Shown here: positions 44,524-54,667 of the stretch, one piece after another
How positions within the stretch are numbered: position 1 is the stretch's first letter
Layout of the letters: each line of letters starts with the position of its first letter
NCBI RefSeq assembly: GCF_004102745.1
Contig: NZ_RLII01000007.1
Span: forward strand, 97,210-161,209
From: Acetivibrio mesophilus
GTDB lineage: Bacteria > Bacillota > Clostridia > Acetivibrionales > Acetivibrionaceae
Direction: 5' to 3'
Length of the DNA stretch: 64,000 bases
Translations under genes and position numbers: made by a program
Notes under the pieces: model-generated
Told to the model about the DNA's origin: nothing
The model's input: only the letters and a program-made list of their open reading frames with translations
Databases searched by the model: none

Positions 44524-45216
44524 ATGTTTAAGCAGTTTATGGAGGATGCAAAATCGATTGCTCAAAGGGACCCGGCAGCAACAAGCGTATTGGAAGTTAT
44601 ATTTTTATACTCGGGATTCCATGCGGTTTGTTTTCACAGGGTTGCCCACTGGTTTTACAACAAGAACATGTGTCTTATAGCCCGGTTTATTTCACAGTTA
44701 AGCAGATTCTTGACAGGCATCGAAATACATCCCGGGGCCAAAATCGGCAAAGGACTGTTTATAGACCATGGAATGGGTGTGGTCATAGGAGAGACAGCCG
44801 AGGTGGGGGACAATTGTACAATTTACCACAATGTTACCCTTGGGGGAACCGGCAAGGATAAGGGAAAGAGACATCCCACCATAGGAAACAACGTGCTTAT
44901 AAGTACCGGAGCAAAGGTGCTAGGCCCGTTCAAAGTGGGAGACAATTCACGGATTGGAGCCAATGCAGTGGTTTTAAGTGAGGTTGAACCGAATACTACA
45001 GTGGTTGGGGTACCGGGCAGAGCAGTTAAAAGGGGAGATCAGAAGATTGTACCTTCTATTGAGTTGGATCAGATACATATCCCTGACCCGGTTGCTCTGG
45101 AATTGTGCAAGATAAAGCAGAGACTGGAGAGTTTGGAGAAGGAGCTTTCCCAAAAACAGCACGAACCTGAAGGTACGAAAGAGAAGAGTGTATCTCAAGA
45201 GATATATGAAGGATAA
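44524..45216 (+). CDS. cysE: Serine O-acetyltransferase
   Basis: Makes O-acetylserine from serine and acetyl-CoA, the first step of cysteine synthesis. 230 residues, short N-terminal domain, then left-handed hexapeptide repeats ([23 protein letters not shown] near 67-89, [21 protein letters not shown]) and an extended C-terminal tail with [13 protein letters not shown]. Active-site His/Asp in FIDHGMG. ATG 44524 follows gaggagtaaac. Controlled by the T-box and coupled in operon with cysS (31-base gap). Confidence 0.96.
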   Translation: MFKQFMEDAKSIAQRDPAATSVLEVIFLYSGFHAVCFHRVAHWFYNKNMCLIARFISQLSRFLTGIEIHPGAKIGKGLFIDHGMGVVIGETAEVGDNCTIYHNVTLGGTGKDKGKRHPTIGNNVLISTGAKVLGPFKVGDNSRIGANAVVLSEVEPNTTVVGVPGRAVKRGDQKIVPSIELDQIHIPDPVALELCKIKQRLESLEKELSQKQHEPEGTKEKSVSQEIYEG

Positions 45217-45247
45217 TGTGAATTGGAGTAAGGAAAGGAGATAGCAG

Positions 45248-46657
45248 ATGATGAGACTTTATAATACTTTGACCCGAAGAAAAGAAGAGTTTCGCCCTAT
45301 TGATGAAAAGGAAGTTAAAATGTATTCATGCGGGCCTACGGTTTACAACTATTTCCACATAGGAAATGCCCGTCCGTTTATTATATTTGATACCTTAAGG
45401 AGGTATTTTGAATACAGGGGTTATGACGTGAAGTTTGTGCAGAATTTTACCGACATAGACGACAAAATGATAAAGCGGGCAAATGAGGAAGGCATAACGG
45501 TAAAGGAGTTGGCAGACAAGTATATAAATGAATATTTTTTGGATGCCAAAGGTTTGGGGATAAAAGAAGCCACTGTCCATCCAAGGGCAACGGAAAATAT
45601 AGATGCAATAATTGAGCTGATTAAAAAGCTTGAGGAGAAGGGCTTTGCCTATAATGTAGATGGAGATGTGTATTTTAACGCCAAAAGCTTCGAAGAGTAC
45701 GGCAAGCTGTCCCATCAGTCATTGGATGACCTGGAGCTCGGCTCAAGAATTGACGTCAACGAAAGAAAAAAGGACCCTATGGATTTTGCGTTGTGGAAGG
45801 CTCAAAAGCCGGGGGAGCCTGCGTGGGATAGTCCATGGGGAAAGGGAAGGCCGGGCTGGCATATTGAATGCTCTGCCATGGCAAATAAGTATCTTGGAGA
45901 AACAATAGACATCCACAGTGGTGGGCAGGACTTGGTATTTCCTCACCACGATAATGAGATTGCCCAAAGTGAAGCCGCGAACGGCAAGCCCTTTGCCCGA
46001 TATTGGCTTCACAATGGTTTCATAAACGTAGACGGTGAAAAAATGGCAAAATCAAAGGGTAATTTCTTTACAGTAAGGGATATTGCAAAGACCTTTGACT
46101 ATGAGGTAATAAGGTTCTTTATGCTTTCCGCTCATTACAGGAGCCCCATAAATTTCAGCGCCGAGCTTCTTGAACAGTCAAAAAACGGACTCGATAGGAT
46201 ATACAACTGCATTGACAATCTTGAGTACCTTATAGAGCATGCACCGATTGAGAAGATGACAGAAGGTGAAAGGGAGCTTCAAAAGAGACTTCTTGGGATT
46301 AAGGATAGATTCATTGAAGCTATGGATGATGATCTTAATACGGCAGATGCTATTGCTGCGGTGTTTGACATTGTAAAGGAGGTCAACACCAATATAAATG
46401 CAACTACCAATCCCTCAAAAGAAATCATCGAGTACTCGAATTCACTGATTAAAGAGCTAGGAGGAGTACTGGGGATTGCCCAAAAGAGCAGGCAAAAGAG
46501 TATCGATAGTGAAATTCAAGAGCTTATAGATAGAAGACAACAGGCAAGGAAGGAAAAAGATTGGAAGACAGCTGATGAGATAAGAGATAAGCTTAAGGAA
46601 ATGGGAATAGTGCTTGAGGACACTCCGCAGGGAGTAAAATGGTCAATAAAACAGTAA
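45248..46657 (+). CDS. cysS: Cysteinyl-tRNA synthetase
   Basis: Charges tRNA-Cys. 469 residues, class I: zinc ligand motif [19 protein letters not shown] near 27-45 containing HIGN (HIGH-type), a second zinc cluster GWHIECSAM near 205-213 and [15 protein letters not shown] near 225-239, KMSKS-type motif [10 protein letters not shown] near 264-273. ATG 45248 has aaaggaga at 5 bases. Same T-box operon as cysE, as in Bacillus. Confidence 0.97.
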   Translation: MMRLYNTLTRRKEEFRPIDEKEVKMYSCGPTVYNYFHIGNARPFIIFDTLRRYFEYRGYDVKFVQNFTDIDDKMIKRANEEGITVKELADKYINEYFLDAKGLGIKEATVHPRATENIDAIIELIKKLEEKGFAYNVDGDVYFNAKSFEEYGKLSHQSLDDLELGSRIDVNERKKDPMDFALWKAQKPGEPAWDSPWGKGRPGWHIECSAMANKYLGETIDIHSGGQDLVFPHHDNEIAQSEAANGKPFARYWLHNGFINVDGEKMAKSKGNFFTVRDIAKTFDYEVIRFFMLSAHYRSPINFSAELLEQSKNGLDRIYNCIDNLEYLIEHAPIEKMTEGERELQKRLLGIKDRFIEAMDDDLNTADAIAAVFDIVKEVNTNINATTNPSKEIIEYSNSLIKELGGVLGIAQKSRQKSIDSEIQELIDRRQQARKEKDWKTADEIRDKLKEMGIVLEDTPQGVKWSIKQ

Positions 46658-46664
46658 AAATAGC

Positions 46665-46710
46665 AAAATGAAAGAATCAAAAGCGAAGGGACTCGATGTC
46701 CCTAGCTTTT
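46665..46710 (-). repeat. Dispersed hairpin repeat, copy C
   Basis: On the minus strand the sequence starts aaaagctagggac and ends tctttcatttt, matching the first 46 bases of copy B at about 42 positions. The hairpin arms GGGAC and GTCCC, and AAAAGC and GCTTTT, are kept. It lies 1 base behind the gerAC stop and may act as its terminator. Confidence 0.75.
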
Positions 46711-46711
46711 G

Positions 46712-47962
46712 CTATTGAATATTTCCTATCTGCTTTATGTCTACCTTTACATTTACCTCGGTTTTGACATTGGGGTAAATGTCACGCCACTTGTTTTTAA
46801 CCCTATCCCAGTACCCAGGCTCCTTGGTTTTTAGAACAGTTCCAAAATTTAAAGCATCTACCTCCATGTTCTGCATTTTTTCTATTGTTTCGATACACCG
46901 ATCTTTTATTGATTTCTCAAAGGCCTTTTTGGCTTCTTCCAGAAAATCTGCGTCAATTCTTTCGGTGAGTGGGTGATTTACGCCCTCCGCATAATTTCCT
47001 TCAATATTTATGTCTATCTTAAAAGCGATATCATCGCCCTGGACTATAGGGGTGATTTTGGTCTTTGCTTTGATTACTTCAAGGCTCATTACACCATCCT
47101 TAGCATCATGCTCATCGGCTACAAACTCTGAAGTAAAAATGCCGCCTATAAACACATTGTGGAACATTTTAATAACCTCTGCATCTTGGCCTTCTGCCCA
47201 TCCAACCATTTTGTCCTTTTTAAATAAAGCAGCACCTTTATTCAGTATCTCATCTTGGGTCACTTTTATGGCGGGAAGATGGAAGTCTTCGCCGGAATAT
47301 ATAGATTGAATAGCTTGGCCAAGGTCTGTCCAGTGTATTATCTCTGCATTTATCCTTGCATTTTGTGACGTTTTGGCAAGATATATTGAAGCATAGTCTT
47401 CAATCCTTGGTATAACGTTAAGTACGTCCTTTGCATTCCCATCTGTTATAAATAGTTTTGTCCTGCTTCGCATCTCGGGATCCCGAATAAAGAAATCAAG
47501 AGCATTCTCAAGGCCTTTTCTTGCAACCTTTTCCGAAATAACAATGACCTGAAGATGCTCGTAATAGGGGACTAAATTAGTTCTTGTCGCAATCGAGTGG
47601 TTTATTTCTATAAAGGAGTTGCCCACCTGAGTGATATCCCATGTCTTGATGGCGCGGGATTCTGAAGTGCCTCCTATCTGGGTGTTGGGAAGGGTGGCAT
47701 GCTTTATAATGGGTATCTGAACTGTCATGGCATAGGTGGGGGTACCCGTATGAACTTCTGTACTGGTTTCAAACATTTTTTCTTGCTCGTTCTGCGAAGT
47801 ATTTTGATCATTTTTTGGGTCTTCGGGAAGCGGGGGATACTCATCAATAGCAATGCCGAGTATATATGCACGGTTCTCTATATCTATAGAATCCCAGCAT
47901 CCGGTAAGAAAAATAATCAGGCTGCAAATTATAATTAATATGACTCTATTTTTTCGATTCAT
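46712..47962 (-). CDS. gerAC: Spore germination protein GerAC-type lipoprotein
   Basis: C subunit of a Ger nutrient receptor. 416 residues with a lipoprotein signal (LIIFLTGC, lipobox Cys near residue 22) followed by CWDSIDIENRAYILGIAID, diagnostic for Ger(x)C proteins, and a large outer domain. Its start overlaps the end of gerAB by 17 bases. Third gene of the operon. Confidence 0.95.
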   Translation of the reverse strand: MNRKNRVILIIICSLIIFLTGCWDSIDIENRAYILGIAIDEYPPLPEDPKNDQNTSQNEQEKMFETSTEVHTGTPTYAMTVQIPIIKHATLPNTQIGGTSESRAIKTWDITQVGNSFIEINHSIATRTNLVPYYEHLQVIVISEKVARKGLENALDFFIRDPEMRSRTKLFITDGNAKDVLNVIPRIEDYASIYLAKTSQNARINAEIIHWTDLGQAIQSIYSGEDFHLPAIKVTQDEILNKGAALFKKDKMVGWAEGQDAEVIKMFHNVFIGGIFTSEFVADEHDAKDGVMSLEVIKAKTKITPIVQGDDIAFKIDINIEGNYAEGVNHPLTERIDADFLEEAKKAFEKSIKDRCIETIEKMQNMEVDALNFGTVLKTKEPGYWDRVKNKWRDIYPNVKTEVNVKVDIKQIGNIQ

Positions 47963-49055
47963 TCTTTGCTTTTCTCCTTTTATTTATTAGAGTAAGTAAA
48001 AGAATTAACGGTACAAAACCAAAACTAAATATGAGTGCAAGGGTATCGAATATATCCATGAGATTGGTTGCCTGCAGTTGATTCTTGGGGTATAGGGTAA
48101 TAGCAAGAAGGAGAGGTATGTGGGCATAAGTAACATACTTTTCATGCTTCGGTTTTATACTGAAAAGTACGCAGAAATTCCTCACAGACGCAAAGGTGTA
48201 AATCCCAACAGATGTAAAGACCGCGGGTACCCAGATTAATACCATGAAAGCCTCAAGTCTTTCAAAGAAAGAACCTCCCACTTCTATTGACTTTGATAAA
48301 AATAGAGTAGGGAAGGAAATTCTTTCTATCAATTCCGGCACAAAACTTAGAACTGTTGCAAGAGTGAGAACTATATATAGTATAGAGGAAATACAAAAGC
48401 CTGCGCAGAACCATTTAAATGCTTTTTTGGGTTCGTTTATATATTTCATTACATATGAGAAGGAACTATAGCCGGAGATTGCACCAAAAGCAGGCAAACT
48501 TCCTTTAACGGTATTCAGCATGTTGTTATGGAGTACCGGCATAATATGAAATTTCCGAAACTCCGTAGAAGAAAGTGCAATAAGAAGGATGAGGCTTATG
48601 ACGAAAAATGGATAGAGTATGTCTGCGACACCTGCGATTGCACCAATGCCCTTTGCAACAATAGCTAAAAGAAATATTATCAATACAAGGGATATTACAA
48701 ATATTGGAGTTCTGTCCAGTAGAAAATTTTTTAGAGCGAAGGAGAAGACTCTTAGTGACAATCCCATATCAATTAAAATATATGCCATGATGGGTATTAT
48801 AAGGAGCCGGCCTACCCAATTACCTGCCTGAGCAATTACTATTTCGGCAAAGTCAAGACCCGGATTTAGTCTTATCAGATTATACAGAAGAACTGCGGAG
48901 ATTACTCCGACTATTGTGCCAAGAAACATTGAAATCCAAGCATCATGCTTTGCTATGGATGCCAAATTCCGTTGGAAGGTAAGTATGCTTACACCCATCA
49001 TAGTCGAGGAAACTATTGGAAGCATTTGTACCGGCAGGAGTCTGTTATTTTCCAT
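47946..49055 (-). CDS. gerAB: Spore germination protein GerAB-type permease
   Basis: B subunit, 369 residues, an amino acid permease-like protein with about ten membrane helices; the family sequence ISGYSSFSYVMKY is visible. It probably binds the germinant. It overlaps both gerAA (11 bases) and gerAC (17 bases). Confidence 0.94.
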   Translation of the reverse strand: MENNRLLPVQMLPIVSSTMMGVSILTFQRNLASIAKHDAWISMFLGTIVGVISAVLLYNLIRLNPGLDFAEIVIAQAGNWVGRLLIIPIMAYILIDMGLSLRVFSFALKNFLLDRTPIFVISLVLIIFLLAIVAKGIGAIAGVADILYPFFVISLILLIALSSTEFRKFHIMPVLHNNMLNTVKGSLPAFGAISGYSSFSYVMKYINEPKKAFKWFCAGFCISSILYIVLTLATVLSFVPELIERISFPTLFLSKSIEVGGSFFERLEAFMVLIWVPAVFTSVGIYTFASVRNFCVLFSIKPKHEKYVTYAHIPLLLAITLYPKNQLQATNLMDIFDTLALIFSFGFVPLILLLTLINKRRKAKNESKK

Positions 49056-50577
49056 TTTTCGAGTTCCCCTTTCTTTTAGTTTCGTATGATGAATGGAGGT
49101 ATTCCGGGCGGTTTTTCAGAAAGAATTGGGGTGCAACAAATATGCTATCCTTCCAGTCTTTGAATCTGTATGGGGTAATTGGCTCCATAAATCCTATTCC
49201 AAAGCTTCTTAAGGAACACATGTATCCTAAGAGATACAAAACTCCCAAGGATATTCCGAAGGCTCCTAAGATAGCTGCTAATATCATGAAGATTATTCTT
49301 AAAACCCTGGTGGAAAGACTTAGACTGTAGTTGGGTATTGCAAAGGATGAAATTGCTGTTACGGATATTATGATAACCATAATTGGACTTATAATGCCGG
49401 CTTCTACGACGGACTGTCCGATTACCAAACCTCCTACAATTGAAACGGTTTGGCCAACAACTTTCGGAAGTCTGATTCCGGCCTCTTGCAAAATTTCAAG
49501 GGTTATTGCCATGAAGAGAGCCTCAAAAAAAGCATGCATTGGTACCCCAACCCTTGCTCCGGTTATGGAAAGAAGCAGGGTAGTGGGAAGCATACCCGGA
49601 TGAAAGGACGTAACGGCTATATATATTGCAGGCAGAAAAATAGAAATTAATAATGAAAGATACCTTATAGTTGTTATGGCGGTACCAATAAACAAATTTT
49701 CATAGTAATCGTCAGGACTCTGCATGAGGTTTGACAGAGTGACCGGGGCAATGAGCATACCTCGGGAGTTGTCATATATTACGCCAACTTTTCCTTCCAA
49801 AAGGCATGAAACTGCCTTGTCGGGTCGTTCAGTCCACTGAATGAGGGGAAATATTGAAAAAGGCTTGGGGCACATAAGGTCCATAAGCTGTTCGCTGCTT
49901 ACTATATCATAATCCTTAACAGAGTTTAATTTGCTTCTAACTTCTGTCGCAATTTTGTTGTTGACAGTTCCTTTGATATAAATCAAGGCAGCTTTGTTAT
50001 TGGTTTGTTTGCCCATATGGATAATTTCTACATAAAGGTTAGGATTTTTCAGTCTTTTTCTTATCAAGGCCAAATTATCCTTGAGGCTCTCGATAAATCC
50101 TTCATTAGGCCCTTTGACAGCGGGCTCGGTTTGAGGTTCTTCAATACTACGCTTTGGCAAGCTCTGAGTATTAATTAAAAGCGCCTTAGAAGAGCCTTCG
50201 ATTAATAATAAGGTTTTTCCTTCAAGGATTCCTTTGGACATTTCATCAAGGGTGTATACTTCATCTACTATATCTCCATACAGCATATAATCCTTTATAG
50301 TCTCAAGGATTGAGGCATAATCACTATTTGTAGGCCATTCGAAGGAATTTGACATTATCGGCTTTATAATATGATCCTGAACCATGTATCCATCTACTAA
50401 GTTATCAATAAATACTATGGCTATATCAACATCTTTGCCCCCTACCTTAAATCTTCTTTCCCTGATATCCGTGCTGTTGTTCATAAAGTTTTTCAAAGTG
50501 GCTATTTTATTCTGGATACTATTATAGGAATTCACATCTACGTTTTTTTTGCTTGTTCTTTTCTTATATATAGACAT
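49045..50577 (-). CDS. gerAA: Spore germination protein GerAA-type
   Basis: A subunit, 510 residues: a hydrophilic N-terminal half (about 1-290) and a membrane half with several helices (PLIQWTERPD, GARVGVPMHAFFEALFMA, VSIVGGLVIGQSVVEAG). First gene of the tricistronic gerA-type operon that triggers germination in the spore inner membrane. The germinant cannot be predicted. No clear SigmaG promoter was identified in the 175 bases upstream. Confidence 0.95.
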   Translation of the reverse strand: MSIYKKRTSKKNVDVNSYNSIQNKIATLKNFMNNSTDIRERRFKVGGKDVDIAIVFIDNLVDGYMVQDHIIKPIMSNSFEWPTNSDYASILETIKDYMLYGDIVDEVYTLDEMSKGILEGKTLLLIEGSSKALLINTQSLPKRSIEEPQTEPAVKGPNEGFIESLKDNLALIRKRLKNPNLYVEIIHMGKQTNNKAALIYIKGTVNNKIATEVRSKLNSVKDYDIVSSEQLMDLMCPKPFSIFPLIQWTERPDKAVSCLLEGKVGVIYDNSRGMLIAPVTLSNLMQSPDDYYENLFIGTAITTIRYLSLLISIFLPAIYIAVTSFHPGMLPTTLLLSITGARVGVPMHAFFEALFMAITLEILQEAGIRLPKVVGQTVSIVGGLVIGQSVVEAGIISPIMVIIISVTAISSFAIPNYSLSLSTRVLRIIFMILAAILGAFGISLGVLYLLGYMCSLRSFGIGFMEPITPYRFKDWKDSIFVAPQFFLKNRPEYLHSSYETKRKGNSKNGK

Positions 50578-50752
50578 AGTAAATTATCCCTGCTTTCGTA
50601 AATCATCTTCAATTTAGTATTACCTTTTTTATGATTGTTATGAAAACAAGGGAAAGAAACTTTAATTGTTTATATTTACTAGATTAGTGGAATGTTATAT
50701 AATGTATTAATCTCATTGAGTATATATTTTTATTTGAAAAAAGGTTGTTTGG

Positions 50753-51172
50753 ATGATTGAATTTTTTAATAAAATGACAGGTGAATTTAGTTATAAACCG
50801 GAGGAAATAAATCAATTGTCACCTTTGGTGCTTGCGTATATAGGTGACGCTGTATATGAGGTTTTTATCCGTACAATGCTTGTGAGTGAAGGAAATGTGC
50901 CGGTACATGTTCTCCACAAGCGTTCTATTGCTTTTGTTAAGGCCAAGGCACAATCAAATATTATACACAGGATAATGCCTTCTCTGACAGAGGAGGAGCT
51001 TAGTGTTGTCCGCAGGGGAAGAAATGCCAAATCAGCCACGATACCGAAAAACGCGGATGTTGCAGAGTATAGGTATGCTACTGGTTTTGAGTCTTTGATA
51101 GGGTTCCTTTATTTAAAAAAAGACTATGAGCGATTGACAGATATATTGCAAAGGGCTATTTCGGAAAATTGA
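50753..51172 (+). CDS. mrnC: Mini-ribonuclease III
   Basis: Mini-III cleaves the double-stranded ends of 23S precursor rRNA. 139 residues: the RNase III catalytic domain alone, with LAYIGDAVYEVFIR near 25-38 and FESLIGFLYLKK near 110-121, and no double-stranded RNA-binding domain. ATG 50753. Neighbour rlmB and upstream cysS match the Bacillus order (mrnC-rlmB); here the gerA operon is inserted between cysS and mrnC. Confidence 0.95.
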   Translation: MIEFFNKMTGEFSYKPEEINQLSPLVLAYIGDAVYEVFIRTMLVSEGNVPVHVLHKRSIAFVKAKAQSNIIHRIMPSLTEEELSVVRRGRNAKSATIPKNADVAEYRYATGFESLIGFLYLKKDYERLTDILQRAISEN

Positions 51173-51324
51173 CAGGCTTTGCGGATTTTTGGACGTTGTT
51201 TTGCAAGGTGAAATTGGGGTAAAATTGAATTTTTTTGAGAAAAATAAAAGAAGATTGCATTTTACGTACTTAAAATCGAGCTTTTCAACGAATCTATAAT
51301 TATGAGGGAAGGTAACAAAAGATT

Positions 51325-52167
51325 ATGAGCAATTTTGAGAAGAAAGATTATAAGAGAGCAGGAGTTAAGCCGAAACGTCGGTCCGAAGTGAAATTCAACG
51401 ATAGGGAAGAACATAAGGATGACTTGAGGGAGGACCTCGACAAGCTTGAAGGGCGAAATTCCGTACTTGAGGCGATAAAAGCCGGAAGGACGATAAACAA
51501 GATTATAGTCCAAAAAGGAGAAAAAGAAGGATCGATAAGACATATTATTGCGCTGGCAAGAGAGAGGGGAATAGTAGTTCAGGAAACCGACAGGTCAAAT
51601 CTTGATAAAATTTCAACCACTCATGCACACCAGGGGATAATTGCTTATGTTTCTTTCAAGGATTATGTTGAGGTTGACGATATATTAGAGAGTGCGCAGT
51701 CAAAAGGAGAAGACCCTTACATTATAATTCTTGACGGCATTACCGATGCATATAATCTTGGCTCTATATTAAGGACTGCTGATGCGGTTGGAGCTCATGG
51801 AGTAATTATACCCAAAAGGAGAGCAATAGGTCTTAATGCTGCAGTTTCAAAGGCTTCGGCAGGAGCAATAGAATATGTTCCTGTGGCGAGGGTGACAAAT
51901 ATTTCCCAGACAATAGAGTATCTGAAGAGGAGAAATATATGGGTTGTGGGGACCGATCTTTCCGGAGAAAAGTCTTTTTTCCAGTCCGATTTAAAGGGGC
52001 CTGTGGCTCTTGTTATTGGAAGTGAAGGAGAAGGAATGGGAAAACTGGTTACCGAAAAGTGTGACTTTATAGTTAATATTCCTATGAAGGGAAAAATATC
52101 GTCATTGAATGCAGCGGTCGCAGGGGCTATAATTATGTATGAGATTCAAAGACAAAGAAATTTTTAA
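51325..52167 (+). CDS. rlmB: 23S rRNA 2'-O-methyltransferase, RlmB/TrmH family
   Basis: SPOUT methyltransferase. 280 residues with a basic, low-complexity N-terminal 35 residues, substrate-binding domain (EGRNSVLEAIKAGRTINKI), and knotted SAM domain (LDGITDAYNLGSILRTADAVG near 138-158, VIGSEGEGMG near 225-234, IPMKGKISSLNAAVAGAI near 245-262). Fits the YacO position between mrnC and sigH; yacP is missing between rlmB and sigH. Confidence 0.94.
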   Translation: MSNFEKKDYKRAGVKPKRRSEVKFNDREEHKDDLREDLDKLEGRNSVLEAIKAGRTINKIIVQKGEKEGSIRHIIALARERGIVVQETDRSNLDKISTTHAHQGIIAYVSFKDYVEVDDILESAQSKGEDPYIIILDGITDAYNLGSILRTADAVGAHGVIIPKRRAIGLNAAVSKASAGAIEYVPVARVTNISQTIEYLKRRNIWVVGTDLSGEKSFFQSDLKGPVALVIGSEGEGMGKLVTEKCDFIVNIPMKGKISSLNAAVAGAIIMYEIQRQRNF

Positions 52168-52369
52168 TATAAATTAAAAATTGCTTATATAGAACAAAAT
52201 TAAACTGCCGATAACTATATAGAGAGGTTTGTATATGAGAATTTTTTAGATAATAGAATTAAGTTGCAGCATCGGGTTATACGCAGTCAGAATAGTTGTG
52301 AGCTGTAGAGGTATAATAAACTATTATGTTAGATATAAACTCTTACTTGCCTAAGAACTTGTTTTATAC

Positions 52370-52398
52370 TTGACAGGATAAGAGAGTTTTTATATAAT
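52370..52398 (+). promoter_or_regulatory. Consensus SigmaA promoter upstream of sigH
   Basis: TTGACA (52370-52375), exactly 17 bases, TATAAT (52393-52398): a perfect match, about 100 bases before the sigH start. It gives an untranslated leader of roughly 95 bases. The left part of the gap (52168-52360) is AT-rich without features. Confidence 0.93.
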
Positions 52399-52499
52399 CG
52401 TGATATGTATGCCTTGCCGTTCGCCGTGCTTTCTATTAGTCTATTCTATATATCAAGCCTTAAAATTTTATAGTTTTCATTAGTCAAGGGGGCGATGTT

Positions 52500-53144
52500 T
52501 TGAAGTCAAATGTGCAAATTGATTCAGTAAAGACTTTTAGCACTATGAACGATGAAGAAATAATTGAAGATAGCCGAGCCGGTGATGACAGGGCCCTCGA
52601 GTATTTAATCAATAAGTATAAAGGTTTCGTTCGTGCAAAAGCAAGAACTTATTTTCTTATTGGGGCAGATCGTGAAGATATTATTCAGGAAGGAATGATT
52701 GGGCTTTACAAAGCTATAAGGGATTTTAGGAAGGACAAGCTTTCTTCTTTCCGCGCGTTTGCCGAGCTCTGTATAACAAGGCAGATCATAACTGCAATAA
52801 AGACTGCTACCCGGCAGAAACACATACCCTTAAACTCTTATGTCTCGCTCAATAAGCCTATTTTTGACGAGGAATCGGATCGTACCCTCATGGATATTAT
52901 CAGTGAGGAAAGCATAAACGATCCGGAAGAAATGGTTATAAACAGGGAAGAGTTTTCGGGCATTGAGGCTAAGATGGGAGAGATTTTAAGTAGCCTGGAG
53001 TGCGAAGTGCTCACTTCTTATCTCCAAGGAAAATCTTACCAGGAAATTGCTGTTGAATTGGACAGGCATGTAAAGTCGATAGATAATGCGCTACAGAGAG
53101 TAAAACGTAAGTTGGAAAAATATCTTGAAGAATCAAGAACATAA
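52500..53144 (+). CDS. sigH: RNA polymerase sigma-H factor
   Basis: Drives early sporulation and post-exponential genes. 214 residues; Sigma70 regions 2 (YKGFVRAKARTYFLIGADREDIIQEGMIGLYKAIRDF) and 4 (YLQGKSYQEIAVELDRHVKSIDNALQRVKRKL) are clear, and TATRQKHIPLNSYVSLNKP between them is typical for SigH. Start TTG 52500 with aaggggg (52487-52492); the ATG at 52495 is in another frame. Follows rlmB as in Bacillus. Confidence 0.96.
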   Translation: MKSNVQIDSVKTFSTMNDEEIIEDSRAGDDRALEYLINKYKGFVRAKARTYFLIGADREDIIQEGMIGLYKAIRDFRKDKLSSFRAFAELCITRQIITAIKTATRQKHIPLNSYVSLNKPIFDEESDRTLMDIISEESINDPEEMVINREEFSGIEAKMGEILSSLECEVLTSYLQGKSYQEIAVELDRHVKSIDNALQRVKRKLEKYLEESRT

Positions 53145-53229
53145 TTTGATTTAATTGGTGATTTTGTACTGGACTATTTTAATTAATAGTGGTATAATAC
53201 TTCTTGCTTTAAGAAATAAATATTCTTAA

Positions 53230-53303
53230 GCGGGTGTAATTCAATGGTAGAATATCAGCTTCCCAAGCTGACTGCGTGGGTTCGATTCCCATCACCCGCT
53301 CCA
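53230..53303 (+). tRNA. tRNA-Gly (CCC)
   Basis: Acceptor arms gcgggtg (53230-53236) and cacccgc (53293-53299), anticodon loop ttcccaa reading CCC, T-loop ggttcgattcc, encoded CCA end (53301-53303). Confidence 0.96.
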
Positions 53304-53321
53304 AAAAAAGTATTTTTATAT

Positions 53322-53397
53322 GCCCTCATAGCTCAGTAGGCAGAGCGCATCCATGGTAAGGATGAGGTCACCAGTTCGATTCTGGTTGAGGGCTCCA
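53322..53397 (+). tRNA. tRNA-Thr (GGT)
   Basis: Acceptor arms gccctca (53322-53328) and tgagggc (53387-53393), D loop agctcagtaggcagagc, anticodon loop atggtaa reading GGT, T-loop agttcgattct, encoded CCA end. It lies 18 bases behind tRNA-Gly. Confidence 0.96.
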
Positions 53398-53531
53398 GTG
53401 AAATCAAGGGTTTCAGGACTTCGGTCTTGAAGCTCTTTTTGAATTTTACCCCTACCGGGATTTTTTCAAGGCGGTCTGGACTATTTGGGGATATTATGTT
53501 TAATTTAATATTCTTATGAATGGTGTTTGTA

Positions 53532-53897
53532 TCATTTATCTATAGACTCAGTATTGCTGAGTTTGTTACGGATAATACAGAATATAGCAACTCCCATTAT
53601 CAACAGGCCTGCCAGTGTAAGCCATATCCAGAGAGGTACTGTAATAATAAACCGTATTACCCGGATTAACAAGCTTACAACTGAGAACAAAACAATAAAG
53701 ACAACCAACCTTATAATCCAGTGCAATATAGAGCCGCTTGTCCTTCCACTAATGATATCATTTCTATACAATGACCCTACGATATTCCACGCTACAGCGA
53801 AAGCTATAAAGCCAACAAGAGCCATCGCTATATAGTTATATAGAACATTATCAAAAAGAGTATATCCATCTGTTAACCATTCGAAAATTGCTTTCAT
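53532..53897 (-). CDS. Hypothetical membrane protein
   Basis: 121 residues, about three membrane helices (YIAMALVGFIAFAVAWNIV, WIIRLVVFIVLFSVVSLLI, FIITVPLWIWLTLAGLLIMG). ATG at 53897 has aaaggatg upstream; GTG 53906 sits too close to that site. No family recognised. Confidence 0.7.
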   Translation of the reverse strand: MKAIFEWLTDGYTLFDNVLYNYIAMALVGFIAFAVAWNIVGSLYRNDIISGRTSGSILHWIIRLVVFIVLFSVVSLLIRVIRFIITVPLWIWLTLAGLLIMGVAIFCIIRNKLSNTESIDK

Positions 53898-53943
53898 TAT
53901 TTTCACATCCTTTACAATAACTATTATTGATTTATTTAACTAT

Positions 53944-54150
53944 TTAATCTTCTGGAAGGTAGATAATTTCTTTAAACTTATCATGTACTTCCTTCATATA
54001 ATCTAAAAATTCTTTAACAGTGGGTTTGTCGATTTTGTTTTTAGCGGTAAAGTCTTTGCATATTTGAGGTGCATATTTAAGTATTTCAATCACTTCATCA
54101 TCTTCTAAAAGCTTAATTTTTTCTGGGAATTCTACTGAAATTGTTATATA
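53944..54150 (-). pseudogene. Gene remnant without start codon
   Basis: The minus-strand frame is open from 54150 to a stop at 53944-53946 and reads like a real helical protein (KIKLLEDDEVIEILKYAPQI, KPTVKEFLDYMKEVHDKFKE), but has no ATG/TTG start and no ribosome binding site at its left end. Likely the tail of a deleted gene, or a small gene with a rare start (ATT 54141). Confidence 0.4.
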
Positions 54151-54310
54151 TTATCCATGAATGCAAAAAAAGAGTGATTATATGGATGAATTGGCATAGT
54201 GTAAAAACCTCAAATAAAACTACGATTTTCAAACTTCTTTTAGGACTACTGTTGATAAGATTATAAGAAAATCACAGAAAAAGTAATGCGTTGCTTGATA
54301 AAGGTATCAT

Positions 54311-54366
54311 TTTAAATAAAAAAGTATATACTATGTATATACTTTTTTATTTAAAGGTGATATAAT
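54311..54366 (+). promoter_or_regulatory. Palindromic operator/promoter of the mazEF-type operon
   Basis: A perfect 21-bp inverted repeat (54311-54331 and 54335-54355) around tat, with core GTATATAC repeated on both sides. A TATAAT at 54361-54366 follows, so the palindrome would cover the -35 region. Toxin-antitoxin operons are usually self-repressed through such sites. Confidence 0.75.
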
Positions 54367-54421
54367 GGATTCAAGGAAATATTTAAAAAACGAGATGAAT
54401 CAAACGAAGGAGGGCGATTAC

Positions 54422-54667
54422 ATGTCTACAGTTATTGCCCAAAAATGGGGTAACAGTTTGGGAATACGTATCCCGAAAGAAGCTGCTGAGAGGCTTGATA
54501 TTAGTCAAGGTTCTGAGATTGAATTGTATGTTACTGCGAACGAAATCACATTAAAGCCGAAGAAATTACGAAAAAAATACACATTAGAAGAACTGTTGTC
54601 ACAAGTTTCTCCTGAAAATCGGCATGAAGAGATTGACTTTGGAATTGAAGGACGTGAGTTAATCTAA
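54422..54667 (+). CDS. mazE: MazE-type (AbrB/SpoVT fold) antitoxin
   Basis: 81 residues: MSTVIAQKWGNSLGIRIPKEAAERL followed by GSEIELYVTANEITLKP is the typical swapped-hairpin DNA-binding part; the acidic C-terminus (EELLSQVSPENRHEEIDFG) should bind and block the toxin. ATG 54422 has aaggagg (54407-54413) at 8 bases; the 19-codon extension to 54365 lies in the leader downstream of the -10. Overlaps the toxin gene by taATG. Confidence 0.93.
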   Translation: MSTVIAQKWGNSLGIRIPKEAAERLDISQGSEIELYVTANEITLKPKKLRKKYTLEELLSQVSPENRHEEIDFGIEGRELI

